Positions 8,697 to 17,259 of a DNA stretch of 64,000 nucleotides are shown here, one piece after another; within the stretch, counting starts at the first letter, position 1, and every line of letters begins with the position of its first letter. Below the pieces are notes generated by a model. The model searched no databases, was not told the DNA's origin, and saw only the letters and a program-made list of their open reading frames with translations. The stretch spans positions 1-64,000 of the forward strand of contig JARKQG010000030.1 of the NCBI GenBank assembly GCA_029974035.1, read 5' to 3'. Made by a program: the position numbers and the translations under genes. This stretch comes from Eubacteriales bacterium (GTDB taxonomy: Bacteria; Bacillota_A; Clostridia; Christensenellales; Aristaeellaceae).

Positions 8697-9899
8697 CTAC
8701 AATCGCTCCGCACCCCAGCGCGCCAGCACCTCGTCCGCCGCCGGACAGTCTGCCAGCGCCACGCCGGTATACACCTCAAGCGCGGCGTTAAGGGTTTCCG
8801 CGTCGCCGGCACGGAAGGCCAGCGGCGCTTTTGTCATCGTCTGGCCCGCTTCGCACGCCGCGCGCGCCTCGGCGGGGGAGAGCCCCGTCAGGTCGATCAG
8901 CGGCACCTGACCCGGTTCGATGTCGTAGAGGTCTTCGGGATCGTCCACCGCTTCGACAGCCCGCCGCGCCGCCTCCAGTGGGAGGAACGCGCGGGAGGAA
9001 CAGATTTTCAGCACGCCGTCCCAGGCGGAGGCGGGCGGTTCGGCCGCGTCCGCCAGCGGACGCATTCTCGCGATGTGTTCCGGCGTGGTGCCGCAGCATC
9101 CACCGATGGCGGCGGCGCCCGCGGCGAGGATCGCCTCCATGGGCGCGACCATCGCGTCGGGGCCGAAGGGGAATACCGCGCGGCCGTCCGGCCCCACCGA
9201 GGGCAGCCCGGCGTTGGGCTGCACCACCACGGGAATCGGGCAGGCGGCGCGCATGGCGCTCAGCGGGCGGATCATCTCCTGCGGTCCGCCGGAGCAGTTG
9301 ACCCCCGCGGCCGCCGCACCCAGCGCCCGGGCGATCAGCGCCGCGCACTCCGGCGTGCCGCCGGTCAGCGTGCGGGCGTTGGCGGAGTAGGTGGAGGAGG
9401 CCGCCACCGGAAGCCCCGTCTCCCGGGCAGCCAGAATCGCGCAGCGCATTTCCGCGAGGTCGGTCTGGGTTTCGATGACGATGAGATCCGCGCCGGCCTC
9501 CGCGCCGGCGCGGCAGAAAGCGCGCAAAGACGCCATCATCTCATCAAAGCCCACGTCGCCCACCGGCGTCAGAAAGCGCCCGGTGGGGCCCAGGTCCAGC
9601 GCCGTAAACCGCGCGCCGGAGGCCTTCGCGCTTTTGACCGCCGCGGCTGCAATCTCTCCGGAGCGCGCCTCAAGCCCGGCACGCGCCAGTTTGATGGACG
9701 TCGCGCCGAAGGTGTTGGTCAGAACCACGTCGGCCCCGGCCTTCACATAGGACTCGTGGATGCCGCGGATCAGGTCCGGCCGCGTGACGCTCAGCAGATC
9801 CGGACACTCCGTTTCGACGCCCATCAGCCCCAGCAGCGCGCCCATGCTGCCGTCAAAGAGCAGCACGCCCCCCGCCAGCGCCCGCGTAAAATCTTCCAT
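8697..9899 (-). CDS. homocysteine S-methyltransferase domain protein, truncated MetH-like
   Basis: 400 residues. Residues 1-290 form the homocysteine-binding TIM barrel of MetH/BHMT: FDGSMGALL at the start and the zinc ligands in GVNCSGG (near 198) and GGCCGTTPEH (near 266). The last ~110 residues resemble the beginning of the MetH methyltetrahydrofolate barrel in degraded form (PLIDLTGLSPAEARA; GDAETLNAALEVYTG aligns in pattern with the SDPEALEAALRVYNG-type motif), then the chain ends before a full barrel or any cobalamin domain. It could take methyl groups from a separate corrinoid protein or from S-methylmethionine. The ATG at 9899 follows GGAGGGG; its own promoter lies upstream. Confidence 0.85.
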   Translation of the reverse strand: MEDFTRALAGGVLLFDGSMGALLGLMGVETECPDLLSVTRPDLIRGIHESYVKAGADVVLTNTFGATSIKLARAGLEARSGEIAAAAVKSAKASGARFTALDLGPTGRFLTPVGDVGFDEMMASLRAFCRAGAEAGADLIVIETQTDLAEMRCAILAARETGLPVAASSTYSANARTLTGGTPECAALIARALGAAAAGVNCSGGPQEMIRPLSAMRAACPIPVVVQPNAGLPSVGPDGRAVFPFGPDAMVAPMEAILAAGAAAIGGCCGTTPEHIARMRPLADAAEPPASAWDGVLKICSSRAFLPLEAARRAVEAVDDPEDLYDIEPGQVPLIDLTGLSPAEARAACEAGQTMTKAPLAFRAGDAETLNAALEVYTGVALADCPAADEVLARWGAERL

Positions 9900-9929
9900 A
9901 TTACACCCCTCCGGTTGACAATCAACCAA

Positions 9930-9958
9930 ATTATAACACGCGATGGCGCGCTTCACAA
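9930..9958 (-). promoter_or_regulatory. SigA-type promoter for the homocysteine methyltransferase
   Basis: Minus strand: TTGTGA (9953-9958), 17-base spacer, TATAAT (9930-9935). Divergent from the tig promoter 20 bases away. Confidence 0.7.
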
Positions 9959-9978
9959 GTTCTATTTGCGTTTAGCCG

Positions 9979-10007
9979 TTGCATCGAAACGTCAATTGTG
10001 GTAAAAT
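9979..10007 (+). promoter_or_regulatory. SigA-type promoter for tig
   Basis: TTGCAT (9979-9984), 17-base spacer, TAAAAT (10002-10007). Confidence 0.7.
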
Positions 10008-10055
10008 TATTTGGCTATGGCCGCTTTGGGCGGTGAGATTGGGAGGACAGACTTT

Positions 10056-11342
10056 ATGAGCAGCACACTTGAGAAAATTTCGTCCAATCAGGTCAAGATT
10101 GATTTTTCAGTCGAGCCTGAAATCTTTGAAAAGGGCATGGAGAGCGCCTACCGCAAGCTGGTCAAGCGCATCAACATCCCCGGATTCCGCAAGGGCCACG
10201 CGCCGCGAAAGGTGATTGAGCTTCACTACGGCGAATCGGTCTTCTACGAGGACGCCTTTGACGCGGTCTTTCCGGAGCTCTACGACGCCGCGGTGCGCGA
10301 GCACGACGTGACGCCGGTGGATCAGCCGAAGGTCGACGTGGGCGAGATCGGCGCGGGCAAGCCGCTGACATTCACCGCCACCGTCTATGTCAAGCCGGAG
10401 GTCAAACTGGGCGAATACAAGGGCGTCAAGGCCGCAAGGGCCGAGGTCTTTGTGACCGATGACGACGTCAACGCCGAGCTTGAGCGCGCCCGCGAGCGCG
10501 TCGCCCGCTTTATCGACGTGACCGACCGCCCGGTCAAGCTGGACGACCAGGTGAACATCGATTACGCCGGCTCTGTGGACGGCGAGCCCTTTGAGGGTGG
10601 CACGGCCCAGGGCCAGAACCTGACCATCGGCTCCGGAAGCTTTATTCCCGGCTTTGAGGAAGGGCTTGTCGGCGCCAACGCCGGCGACGAGGTGGACGTC
10701 CATGTCACCTTCCCGGAGGACTACCACGCCGAAGCCCTCAAGGGCAAGGCGGCCGTGTTCCACGTGAAGATCAACTCCATCCAGCAAAAGGAGCTGCCCG
10801 CCCTGGACGACGAGTTCGCCAAGGACGTTTCCGAGTTTGACACGCTGGCCGCCTATCGGGACGATGCCCGCGCCAAGCTGGAAAAGCGCGCCCAGGACCG
10901 CGTCGACGCCGAGTTTGAAAACGAGGTCGTCGAGGCCGTCGTGGAAAACGCCGAGGTGGATGTCCCCGAGCCCATGGTAGAGAATCAGATCAATTCCATG
11001 CTGCGGGACATGGAGCTTCGCATGATGTACCAGGGCATGCGCATGGACGACTTCCTGAAGTACACCGGCCAGACCATTGAAGATCTGCGCGAGGCCCAGC
11101 ACGACGAGGCGCTCCGCCGCGTCAAGACCCAGCTGGTGTTGGAGGCCGTCCGCGGCGCGGAAGGCATCGAGGCCACCGAGGACGAAGTCAGGGCGCAGAT
11201 CGAAAAGTTTGCGCCGCAGACGGGCAAGTCCGCCGAGGAGTTTGAAAAGACGCTCTCCGAGGACGACCGCAAGTACTTCCAGAACATGGCGGCCACGGAA
11301 AAGGCCGTTGAACTGCTCAAATCCAGCGCGGTCGGCGATTGA
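10056..11342 (+). CDS. tig: trigger factor
   Basis: 428 residues, normal length. The N-terminal ribosome-binding domain contains the signature IPGFRKGHAPRKVIE. The FKBP-type prolyl isomerase domain follows around residues 160-245 (VNIDYAGSVDGEPFEGG), then the helical C-terminal chaperone arms. It binds near the ribosome exit tunnel and folds nascent chains. I start it at 10056 because GGGAGGA lies 8 bases upstream; the ATG at 10017 and earlier starts have no such site. tig-clpP-clpX is a widely conserved order, here extended by lonB. Confidence 0.97.
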   Translation: MSSTLEKISSNQVKIDFSVEPEIFEKGMESAYRKLVKRINIPGFRKGHAPRKVIELHYGESVFYEDAFDAVFPELYDAAVREHDVTPVDQPKVDVGEIGAGKPLTFTATVYVKPEVKLGEYKGVKAARAEVFVTDDDVNAELERARERVARFIDVTDRPVKLDDQVNIDYAGSVDGEPFEGGTAQGQNLTIGSGSFIPGFEEGLVGANAGDEVDVHVTFPEDYHAEALKGKAAVFHVKINSIQQKELPALDDEFAKDVSEFDTLAAYRDDARAKLEKRAQDRVDAEFENEVVEAVVENAEVDVPEPMVENQINSMLRDMELRMMYQGMRMDDFLKYTGQTIEDLREAQHDEALRRVKTQLVLEAVRGAEGIEATEDEVRAQIEKFAPQTGKSAEEFEKTLSEDDRKYFQNMAATEKAVELLKSSAVGD

Positions 11343-11365
11343 CGCGGCGCGGCCGCGGGTATAAT
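11339..11365 (+). promoter_or_regulatory. possible promoter for clpP-clpX
   Basis: TTGACG (11339-11344) and TATAAT (11360-11365) with a short 15-base spacer, overlapping the tig stop codon. The same stretch also reads GATTGA-N14-GGGTAT (11337-11362), a partial SigB match. No CtsR heptad repeat is visible here. Confidence 0.45.
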
Positions 11366-11421
11366 GCCTTGGAAGGAACCCAAACAACAAGCGGCAAAGC
11401 CGCGCAGGAGGTGCCACGCAT

Positions 11422-12006
11422 ATGAACCTTATCCCGTATGTCATCGAGCAGACCAACCGGGGGGAACGCTCCTACGACATCTACTCCAGACTGCTCAAGG
11501 ATCGCATCGTGTTTCTCGGAGGCGAGGTCGATGACGACGCCGCGAACATCATCGTGGCACAGATGCTGTTTCTGGAGATGGAAGACCCGGACGCCGACAT
11601 CCAGCTGTACATCAACAGCCCGGGCGGATCGGTGACCGCGGGCCTCGCCATCTACGATACCATGAAGTACCTGAAGTGCGAGGTGTCCACCCTGTGCGTC
11701 GGCATGGCCGCGTCCATGGGCGCGTTTTTGCTGGCGGCGGGCGCCAAGGGCAAGCGCAAGGCGCTCCAAAACGCCGAGATCATGATCCACCAACCCTCGG
11801 GCGGCGCGCGCGGCCAGGCGACCGACATCCAGATCCACGCCGAGCAGATTCTCCGCATCAAGAAAAAGCTCAACGAGGAACTGGCCAAAAACACCGGTAA
11901 GCCCCTCAGCGAAATCGAAAAGGATGTCGAGCGCGATTTCTTCCTCACCGCGGCGGACGCCAAGGAATACGGTTTGATTGACGAGATCGTTGCGCCCAGG
12001 CGCTGA
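11422..12006 (+). CDS. clpP: ATP-dependent Clp protease proteolytic subunit
   Basis: 194 residues, typical ClpP. The active-site Ser is in [13 protein letters not shown] (near residue 98) and His in [12 protein letters not shown] (near 123); the Asp of the triad is in the ERDFFL region. It forms the tetradecameric chamber that degrades substrates delivered by ClpX (next gene) and ClpC (42.9 kb). The ATG has an AGGAGGTG site 7 bases upstream. Followed 48 bases later by clpX. Confidence 0.98.
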   Translation: MNLIPYVIEQTNRGERSYDIYSRLLKDRIVFLGGEVDDDAANIIVAQMLFLEMEDPDADIQLYINSPGGSVTAGLAIYDTMKYLKCEVSTLCVGMAASMGAFLLAAGAKGKRKALQNAEIMIHQPSGGARGQATDIQIHAEQILRIKKKLNEELAKNTGKPLSEIEKDVERDFFLTAADAKEYGLIDEIVAPRR

Positions 12007-12054
12007 CGGGCAGGCACTACCAGGCGCGTGGGCGCCAATGAAAAGGAGTTCTTC

Positions 12055-13371
12055 ATGGCAAAGCAGGATGATTTTCTGAGCAACAAGACCGTCAAGTGCT
12101 CGTTCTGCGGAAAGACGCACGATCAGGTGCGCCGCATCGTTGCGGGCCCGGGCGTCTACATCTGCGACGAGTGCGTGCTCCTGTGCCAGGAGATCGTGGC
12201 CGACGATGTGGACATGATTTCCGAACGCGGAGCGATGACGCTCAAAAAGCCCTCCGAGATCAAGGAGGTGCTCGACCAGTACGTCGTCGGACAGGAGTAC
12301 GCCAAGAAGGCGCTGTCCGTCGCCGTCTACAACCACTACAAGCGCATCGGCCACCCCGCCCGCAAGGGCGACGTGGAGCTGCAAAAGTCCAACGTCGTGA
12401 TGATGGGCCCCACCGGCTGCGGAAAGACCTATCTGGCGCAGACGCTGGCCAAGATTTTGAACGTCCCCTTCGCCATCGGCGACGCCACCAGCCTTACCGA
12501 GGCCGGCTACGTGGGCGAGGACGTGGAGAACATCCTGCTCAGACTCATCCAGAATGCGGACTACGACATCGAGCTGGCCCAGCGGGGCATCATCTACATC
12601 GACGAGATCGACAAGATCGCCCGGAAGAGCGAGAACCCCTCCATCACCCGCGACGTCAGCGGCGAGGGCGTGCAGCAGGCACTTCTGAAGATCCTCGAAG
12701 GCACCGTGGCCAGCGTGCCGCCCCAGGGCGGGCGCAAGCACCCGCATCAGGACTTTTTGCAGATCGATACGACCAATATCCTCTTCATCTGCGGCGGCGC
12801 CTTTGACGGCTTGGACAAGATCGTCTCCAACCGCATCGGCAAAAAGGTGATGGGCTTTGGCGCGGACGTCAAGAGCAAGTCGGGCGAGAACAGCGACGAG
12901 GTGCTGGAGCAGGTGCGCCCGGAAGATCTGATCAAGTTCGGCCTGATCCCCGAGTTTGTCGGCAGGCTTCCGGTGGTGGTCACGCTGCAGCAGCTGGACG
13001 AGCCGGCGCTGGTCAAGATCCTCACCGAACCCAGGAACGCGCTGGTCAAGCAGTACCAGCGGCTGCTGGACATGGACGGCGTAGAGCTGTCCTTCACCGA
13101 CGATGCCCTCAAGGCCATCGCGCAGATGGCGCTCAAGCGCAAGAGCGGCGCCCGCGGCCTTCGCGCCATCATCGAAGGCGTGATGCTGGACACCATGTAC
13201 GATCTGCCCGGCAAGGACAGCGTGCGCAAGTGCATCATCACGGAGGACGCGGTGATGAAGGGCGCCCACCCCGACCTGATCGAGGGCGAGCCCGTCGCCG
13301 CGCCGCAGAAGCGCCGGCAGTTCCAGGCCAGCCCCAAGGCCGCGCGCGCCACGGAGCCGAACGTATCCTGA
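12055..13371 (+). CDS. clpX: ATP-dependent Clp protease ATP-binding subunit ClpX
   Basis: 438 residues. The N-terminal four-Cys zinc domain is visible ([13 protein letters not shown] and ICDECVLLC). The AAA+ module has Walker A GPTGCGKT near residue 118, Walker [10 protein letters not shown] and sensor-2 KSGARGLR. The pore and ClpP-docking region is present. It unfolds tagged or damaged proteins and feeds ClpP. I use the ATG at 12055 (AAAAGGAG upstream), not the in-frame ATG at 12028. The transcript probably ends at the hairpin at 13414, which overlaps the start of lonB. Confidence 0.98.
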   Translation: MAKQDDFLSNKTVKCSFCGKTHDQVRRIVAGPGVYICDECVLLCQEIVADDVDMISERGAMTLKKPSEIKEVLDQYVVGQEYAKKALSVAVYNHYKRIGHPARKGDVELQKSNVVMMGPTGCGKTYLAQTLAKILNVPFAIGDATSLTEAGYVGEDVENILLRLIQNADYDIELAQRGIIYIDEIDKIARKSENPSITRDVSGEGVQQALLKILEGTVASVPPQGGRKHPHQDFLQIDTTNILFICGGAFDGLDKIVSNRIGKKVMGFGADVKSKSGENSDEVLEQVRPEDLIKFGLIPEFVGRLPVVVTLQQLDEPALVKILTEPRNALVKQYQRLLDMDGVELSFTDDALKAIAQMALKRKSGARGLRAIIEGVMLDTMYDLPGKDSVRKCIITEDAVMKGAHPDLIEGEPVAAPQKRRQFQASPKAARATEPNVS

Positions 13372-13413
13372 CGGGCTTTGCCGAACCCGGGTACGTCCGT
13401 TGATTTTTTTCCG

Positions 13414-13457
13414 GCATCCCTTCCCATACTAGCGGTGGGAGGGGATGCTTTTGTTTT
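13414..13457 (+). terminator. terminator-like hairpin containing the lonB ribosome-binding site and ATG
   Basis: A 13-bp stem (13414-13426 with 13436-13448, one G-U pair), 9-base loop, then TTTTGTTTT. The 3' arm contains GGGAGGGG and the ATG at 13445 of lonB. Structurally this is a full Rho-independent terminator of clpX, yet it also hides the start of the next gene. Confidence 0.85.
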
Positions 13458-15112
13458 CCGCAGTACTTCTCGTAATTCAGCTGACGGTGACGGTGATCGT
13501 CGGAATCTACTTTTACCGGCAGTTGAAGGGGCAGCCGAGGGTGGACGGCGGCGTGCCGCGCTCCAGCGCCGGTCACCGGGAGATGGATAAGCTGGGGCGG
13601 CTTCGGCGCATCAGTCTGACCCAGCCGCTCTCCGAACAGGTGCGGCCCCGGGATTTTTCAGACATCATCGGCCAAATGGAGGGCATTCGCGCGCTGAAGG
13701 CGGTGCTGTGCTCGCCCAACCCGCAGCACGTCCTCATCTACGGCCCGCCGGGTGTGGGCAAAACCTGCGCGGCGCGGCTGGTGCTGGAGGAGGCGCGCAG
13801 CACGGAGGGCACGCCCTTTGGGCCGGACGCGCCGTTCATCGAAATGGACGCCACCTGCGTGCGCTTTGACGAGCGCGCCATCGCGGACCCGCTGATCGGC
13901 AGCGTGCACGACCCTATTTACCAGGGTGCAGGTCAATTGGGCATCAGCGGCGTGCCGCAGCCCAAGGAGGGCGCCGTCACCCGGGCCCACGGCGGCGTGC
14001 TGTTTCTAGATGAAATCGGCGAATTGCACCCGGTGCAGATGAACAAGCTTTTAAAAGTGCTGGAGGACCGGCTGGTGCGCTTTGAATCCGCCTACTACAA
14101 CCCGGACGACCGCGCGACGCCGCGCTACATTCACGATATCTTCAAGTACGGCCTGCCGGCGGATTTCCGGCTGGTGGGCGCCACCACGCGCTCGCCGGAG
14201 GACCTGCCCCAGGCGTTGCGCTCCCGCTGCATGGAGGTGTTCTTCCGGCCGCTGGAGCGGGAGGAACTGGCGCAAATCGCTGCCGGTGCGGCGGTCAAGG
14301 CCGGATTCCCCATGAAGGAGGACGAAGCCCGGCTGGTGGGCCGGTACGCGGCCAGCGGCCGCGACGCGGTCAACATCGTGCAGATGGCTTCCGGCGTCGC
14401 CCGGCAGGAGGGGCGGCGCACCATCGAACGGCGGGATGTGGAATGGGTGGCCGAGAGTGGGCACTACACGCCCCGCGTCGAACCGCGCACCCATAAGGAG
14501 CCGGCGCCGGGCCTGGTCAACGGCCTGGCGGTATACGGGGCCCACCAGGGCGCGGTGATGGAGATCGAGGCCATCGCCATCCCCGGCGGCGGGCGGATCA
14601 CCGTGACAGGCATCGTCGAGGAAGAGGACATCGGTGACGGCCGCGGCCGCACCATGCGCAGGCGGTCCATGGCCCGCGCCGCCGCCGAAAACGCGCTGAC
14701 TTGCCTCAGAACCCGGGGATTTGACGTGGATCGCTACGACGTGCACATCAACTTTCCCGGCGGCGCGCCGGTGGACGGGCCCTCCGCGGGGGTGGCCATG
14801 GCCGTGGCGGTGGCCTCCGCCATCGACGGCATGCCGGTGGCCTGCGACGTGGCGCTGACGGGGGAGCTTTCCGTCTACGGAAAGGCGCTGCCGGTGGGCG
14901 GCGTCGCCCAAAAGATCGATGCCGCCGCCAAGGCGGGGCTGAAGCGGGTGTTGATTCCGGAGGAAAACTACCTGGCGCGCTACGCGGAGAAGCCCATTTG
15001 CGTCATCGCCATCCGATCACTGGAGGAGGCGCTGGAGTTGGCGTTGGGCAAGGCACCCGGCCGCGCCGCGCCCCGGGCGGGCGCGCGGGTGCTGGCGGCG
15101 GAAGAGGCATAG
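13445..15112 (+). CDS. lonB: Lon-like ATP-dependent protease LonB
   Basis: 555 residues, the length of Bacillus LonB. The N-terminal membrane helix (LLFSAVLLVIQLTVTVIVGI) replaces the substrate-binding domain of classic Lon. Then come PLSEQVRPRDFSDIIGQ, Walker A GPPGVGKT near residue 100, Walker B LFLDEIGEL and a C-terminal protease domain with Ser in DGPSAGVAMA (near 446) and Lys in GGVAQKIDAA (near 489). In Bacillus LonB acts in the forespore under SigF. The start at 13445 is forced by the membrane helix, but it lies in the 3' arm of a terminator hairpin. No SigF/SigG promoter is obvious upstream. Confidence 0.94.
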   Translation: MLLFSAVLLVIQLTVTVIVGIYFYRQLKGQPRVDGGVPRSSAGHREMDKLGRLRRISLTQPLSEQVRPRDFSDIIGQMEGIRALKAVLCSPNPQHVLIYGPPGVGKTCAARLVLEEARSTEGTPFGPDAPFIEMDATCVRFDERAIADPLIGSVHDPIYQGAGQLGISGVPQPKEGAVTRAHGGVLFLDEIGELHPVQMNKLLKVLEDRLVRFESAYYNPDDRATPRYIHDIFKYGLPADFRLVGATTRSPEDLPQALRSRCMEVFFRPLEREELAQIAAGAAVKAGFPMKEDEARLVGRYAASGRDAVNIVQMASGVARQEGRRTIERRDVEWVAESGHYTPRVEPRTHKEPAPGLVNGLAVYGAHQGAVMEIEAIAIPGGGRITVTGIVEEEDIGDGRGRTMRRRSMARAAAENALTCLRTRGFDVDRYDVHINFPGGAPVDGPSAGVAMAVAVASAIDGMPVACDVALTGELSVYGKALPVGGVAQKIDAAAKAGLKRVLIPEENYLARYAEKPICVIAIRSLEEALELALGKAPGRAAPRAGARVLAAEEA

Positions 15113-15129
15113 GAGGCGCTTTTGTGCGA

Positions 15130-15164
15130 AAGCCGGGCGCGGGGATCGTCCCCGTGCCCGGCTT
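15130..15164. terminator. strong hairpin between lonB and the convergent kinase gene
   Basis: A 16-bp stem (15130-15145 with 15149-15164, one G-U pair) and a 3-base loop. No T-run on either side, so it may block convergent transcription without being a canonical terminator. Confidence 0.65.
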
Positions 15165-15179
15165 CTGATCGCATCCGCC

Positions 15180-15998
15180 TCACACCACGCCGATTCTGGT
15201 GTGGGGGACCGTGCCGGAGAGCAGCGCGTTGATGCCGTGGCGCGCGTGACCGATGATCACCGTCACGCCCTTCAGCGCCGGGCCCGCCGCAAAGGCCAGC
15301 TTGGCCCGCGCGCCGCCCGCGCCGGCGCGGCTGGCGCCCGAACAGCTCTTTTGCAGAACGCGCACCTTTTCCATCAGCGCCTCCGGCGTCCCGGCGAGTA
15401 CGTCCGTCACCAGCGTGCTCGGGTCGGCGGCGTCCCGGTAGATGCCCTCGGTGGAGGACAGGATCACCAGGTACTTTGCGCCCACCAGTTCGCAGATCAC
15501 CGCGGCCGTTTCATCGTTGTCGACGCACTCCACCACGTGCTCGTGGTACTGCTTCAGCGAGTTGAGCTCCATCTTCAGGATCTCGTCGTCGGAAACGGGG
15601 TCGTTGTAGTTGACGATGGGGATGGCGTTTTGCTCCGCCGCCCGCAGAAGGAGCCGGCGGATGTTCTCGCGCTTGGCCTCGTCGTTGAAGTGCTGGTGCT
15701 CTACCAGAAGCTGCCGGATCGAATACTCCGGCCGCGAGAACATGCGATAGTTTTCCATCAGCGCGATCTGGCCCTGGGCGCAGTAGTCCATCTTGGCCTC
15801 CTGCCGGTCGCCGGTCAGCTCGCGCCCGGTGCGCTTCATGTAGTCCACCCGGCCGATTTCGGCCGCGCCGCTGGTCACAAAAACCATGCCCGGATGCAGT
15901 TCCGACGCCACCCGGGAGATGATGTTGTAGTCGACGTCGTTTTCTTCCTTGCGGATCATCGCCATCGATCCGATTTTTCCGACAATTTCAATCGCCAC
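15180..15998 (-). CDS. amino acid kinase family protein, glutamate 5-kinase-like
   Basis: 272 residues. It has the amino-acid-kinase fold pattern of ProB: a short phosphate-binding start (IEIVGKIGS), VTSGAAEIGR, AQGQIALMENYRMFS, IPIVNYNDPV, a VDNDETAAVICELV segment in place of the ProB FGDND, VILSSTEGIYRD and a C-terminal GAGGARAKLAFAA resembling the ProB GTGGM-TK loop. It lacks the PUA domain of long ProB. Lower-than-usual conservation at several positions makes the substrate uncertain (glutamate, another amino acid or a nucleotide). I chose the GTG at 15998 because GGAG lies 10 bases upstream. proC is at 48.8 kb, not adjacent. Confidence 0.7.
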   Translation of the reverse strand: MAIEIVGKIGSMAMIRKEENDVDYNIISRVASELHPGMVFVTSGAAEIGRVDYMKRTGRELTGDRQEAKMDYCAQGQIALMENYRMFSRPEYSIRQLLVEHQHFNDEAKRENIRRLLLRAAEQNAIPIVNYNDPVSDDEILKMELNSLKQYHEHVVECVDNDETAAVICELVGAKYLVILSSTEGIYRDAADPSTLVTDVLAGTPEALMEKVRVLQKSCSGASRAGAGGARAKLAFAAGPALKGVTVIIGHARHGINALLSGTVPHTRIGVV

Positions 15999-16025
15999 TG
16001 GATGCACGCTCCATTTCAAGATGGC

Positions 16026-16054
16026 ATTATACCACGTTTTGAGCCGCATGAAAA
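16026..16054 (-). promoter_or_regulatory. promoter for the ProB-like kinase
   Basis: Minus strand TTTTCA (16049-16054), 17-base spacer, TATAAT (16026-16031). Confidence 0.5.
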
Positions 16055-16108
16055 GCCGCGCCGGGGTGCAAAATGAACGGGGACCGATAGACTTGAGGAG
16101 GGAAAACC

Positions 16109-16282
16109 ATGAGCCATAAGCATCCCAACGCCGACATCCGCTGCAATGTGAAGAGCTGTACCCACCACTGCATGGACGAGGATTTCTGCTCGCTGCGCTC
16201 GATCCACGTGGACGCCTGCCGCGACTCGTGCACCGGCAAGCCCGAGGACGAGAGCATGTGCGGCAGCTACGAGCGCCATTAG
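16109..16282 (+). CDS. DUF1540 domain protein (small Cys-rich)
   Basis: 57 residues, with AGGAGGG 7 bases before the ATG. Seven cysteines are arranged as in DUF1540 proteins: IRCNVKSCTHHCMDEDFC, then ACRDSC and a late MCGSY. The domain probably binds a metal; many sporulating Clostridia have several copies. Function unknown. The gene lies between the divergent kinase and the convergent recX, and its stop codon begins a long inverted repeat. Confidence 0.85.
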   Translation: MSHKHPNADIRCNVKSCTHHCMDEDFCSLRSIHVDACRDSCTGKPEDESMCGSYERH

Positions 16283-16341
16283 TCGTCCACGAAGTCTAAG
16301 AACCGATGATATGGCCCAGAAATTAGGCTTCGCAGACGACT
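16281..16341. repeat. long imperfect inverted repeat between convergent DUF1540 and recX
   Basis: 19-base arms (16281-16299 and 16323-16341) pair at 17 positions counting one G-U, around a 23-base loop. No T-run follows on either strand. It fills the whole intergenic gap. It may act as a bidirectional terminator or RNA-stability hairpin. Confidence 0.6.
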
Positions 16342-16344
16342 AGC

Positions 16345-16956
16345 TCATTCGTCCCGGTCGGACAGCGCCCGGTCGATCACGTCCCACGAAAAGCCGCGCC
16401 GCGCGAGTGCCTGCGAAAGCTTGGCCCGCGCCGCGCGGCTTTCCAGCGCGGCGTACCGGGGGCCGATTTTTCGCGCAAGCTTTTCTGCCGCGGCCAGCTG
16501 GTCCTCATCGTTGACCGCGGCGAGGGCCGCGTCCGCGTCGTCGGCGTCAATGCCCCGCGCATAGAGCTTGCGCTGAATCGCGCGCCTGGAGAGGCCGCCT
16601 GAAACCGCCGTTTCCACCAGGCGGGCAGCCTCGGCGGCATCGTCCAGAAGGCGCGCGCGCAAGAGGCGCCCGACGGCCTCGTCGATGGCGCCCTCCTGGT
16701 AACCGCGCAGACCGAGCCAGCGCCTGAGGGCCTTTTCGCTCTTGCCGGAACGCTCCAGGGCGCTTAGCGCCGCCTCGTAGGCCAGGGGCCGCTGGAGGCG
16801 GTCCAGGGCCGCAAGGTAGTCCGCCTCGTCCACTTCGTCGCCCGCGTTTAGCGGAAGGCGTTCAAAGCAGGCGCGGTCGACCCGCGCCATCAGGCGGCCG
16901 TCCGCGTAGATCCGGTAGACCGGTCCCGTCTTTTCGACGGCGGTAATGACGGCCAT
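16345..16956 (-). CDS. recX: regulatory protein RecX
   Basis: 203 residues of helical, charged sequence with the three-helix RecX repeats: ALSALERSGKSEKALRRWL, LVETAVSGGLSRRAIQRKL and the C-terminal SQALARRGFSWDVIDRAL. RecX binds the RecA filament and limits recombination. The ATG at 16956 follows GAGGTGA; the in-frame ATG at 17013 has no site and would overlap the divergent coat-like gene's promoter region. recA is not in the window. Confidence 0.85.
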   Translation of the reverse strand: MAVITAVEKTGPVYRIYADGRLMARVDRACFERLPLNAGDEVDEADYLAALDRLQRPLAYEAALSALERSGKSEKALRRWLGLRGYQEGAIDEAVGRLLRARLLDDAAEAARLVETAVSGGLSRRAIQRKLYARGIDADDADAALAAVNDEDQLAAAEKLARKIGPRYAALESRAARAKLSQALARRGFSWDVIDRALSDRDE

Positions 16957-17033
16957 GGAAAAAATCACCTCGATTTTCCGGCCCGCGCGGCGGGCAAAAT
17001 AAGCGCGATCCAATGAAAGGGGAGGGAAACGGT

Positions 17034-17243
17034 ATGGCGAATCAAGGGAGCACGGCGATTCAAACGAAGAGTCTGACCATCCTCGAAGACCAGATGCAAC
17101 ATGAGTTTCTCGCCTGCAAAAAGGCGGAACAGTACGCCAAGACGCTGACCAATCCGTCGCTCAAGACGCTGGCGGGCGATCTGGCCATGAAGCATCGTAC
17201 GCACTTTGACCGACTGTTCAATTACCTGAACAGCCACGCATGA
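17034..17243 (+). CDS. small spore-coat-associated-like protein
   Basis: 69 residues, mostly helical (LTILEDQMQHEFLACKKAEQYAKTL and a second helix ending FDRLFNYLNS). A GGGGAGGG site precedes the ATG at 17034. It is followed 16 bases later by a CotF-family protein, and the two have related helical ferritin-like patterns (an ED-M/E-L/K heptad at the start), so I infer they act together in the spore coat. I do not recognise the gene itself with certainty. Confidence 0.65.
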   Translation: MANQGSTAIQTKSLTILEDQMQHEFLACKKAEQYAKTLTNPSLKTLAGDLAMKHRTHFDRLFNYLNSHA

Positions 17244-17259
17244 GGAGGCGAGCTTTGCG

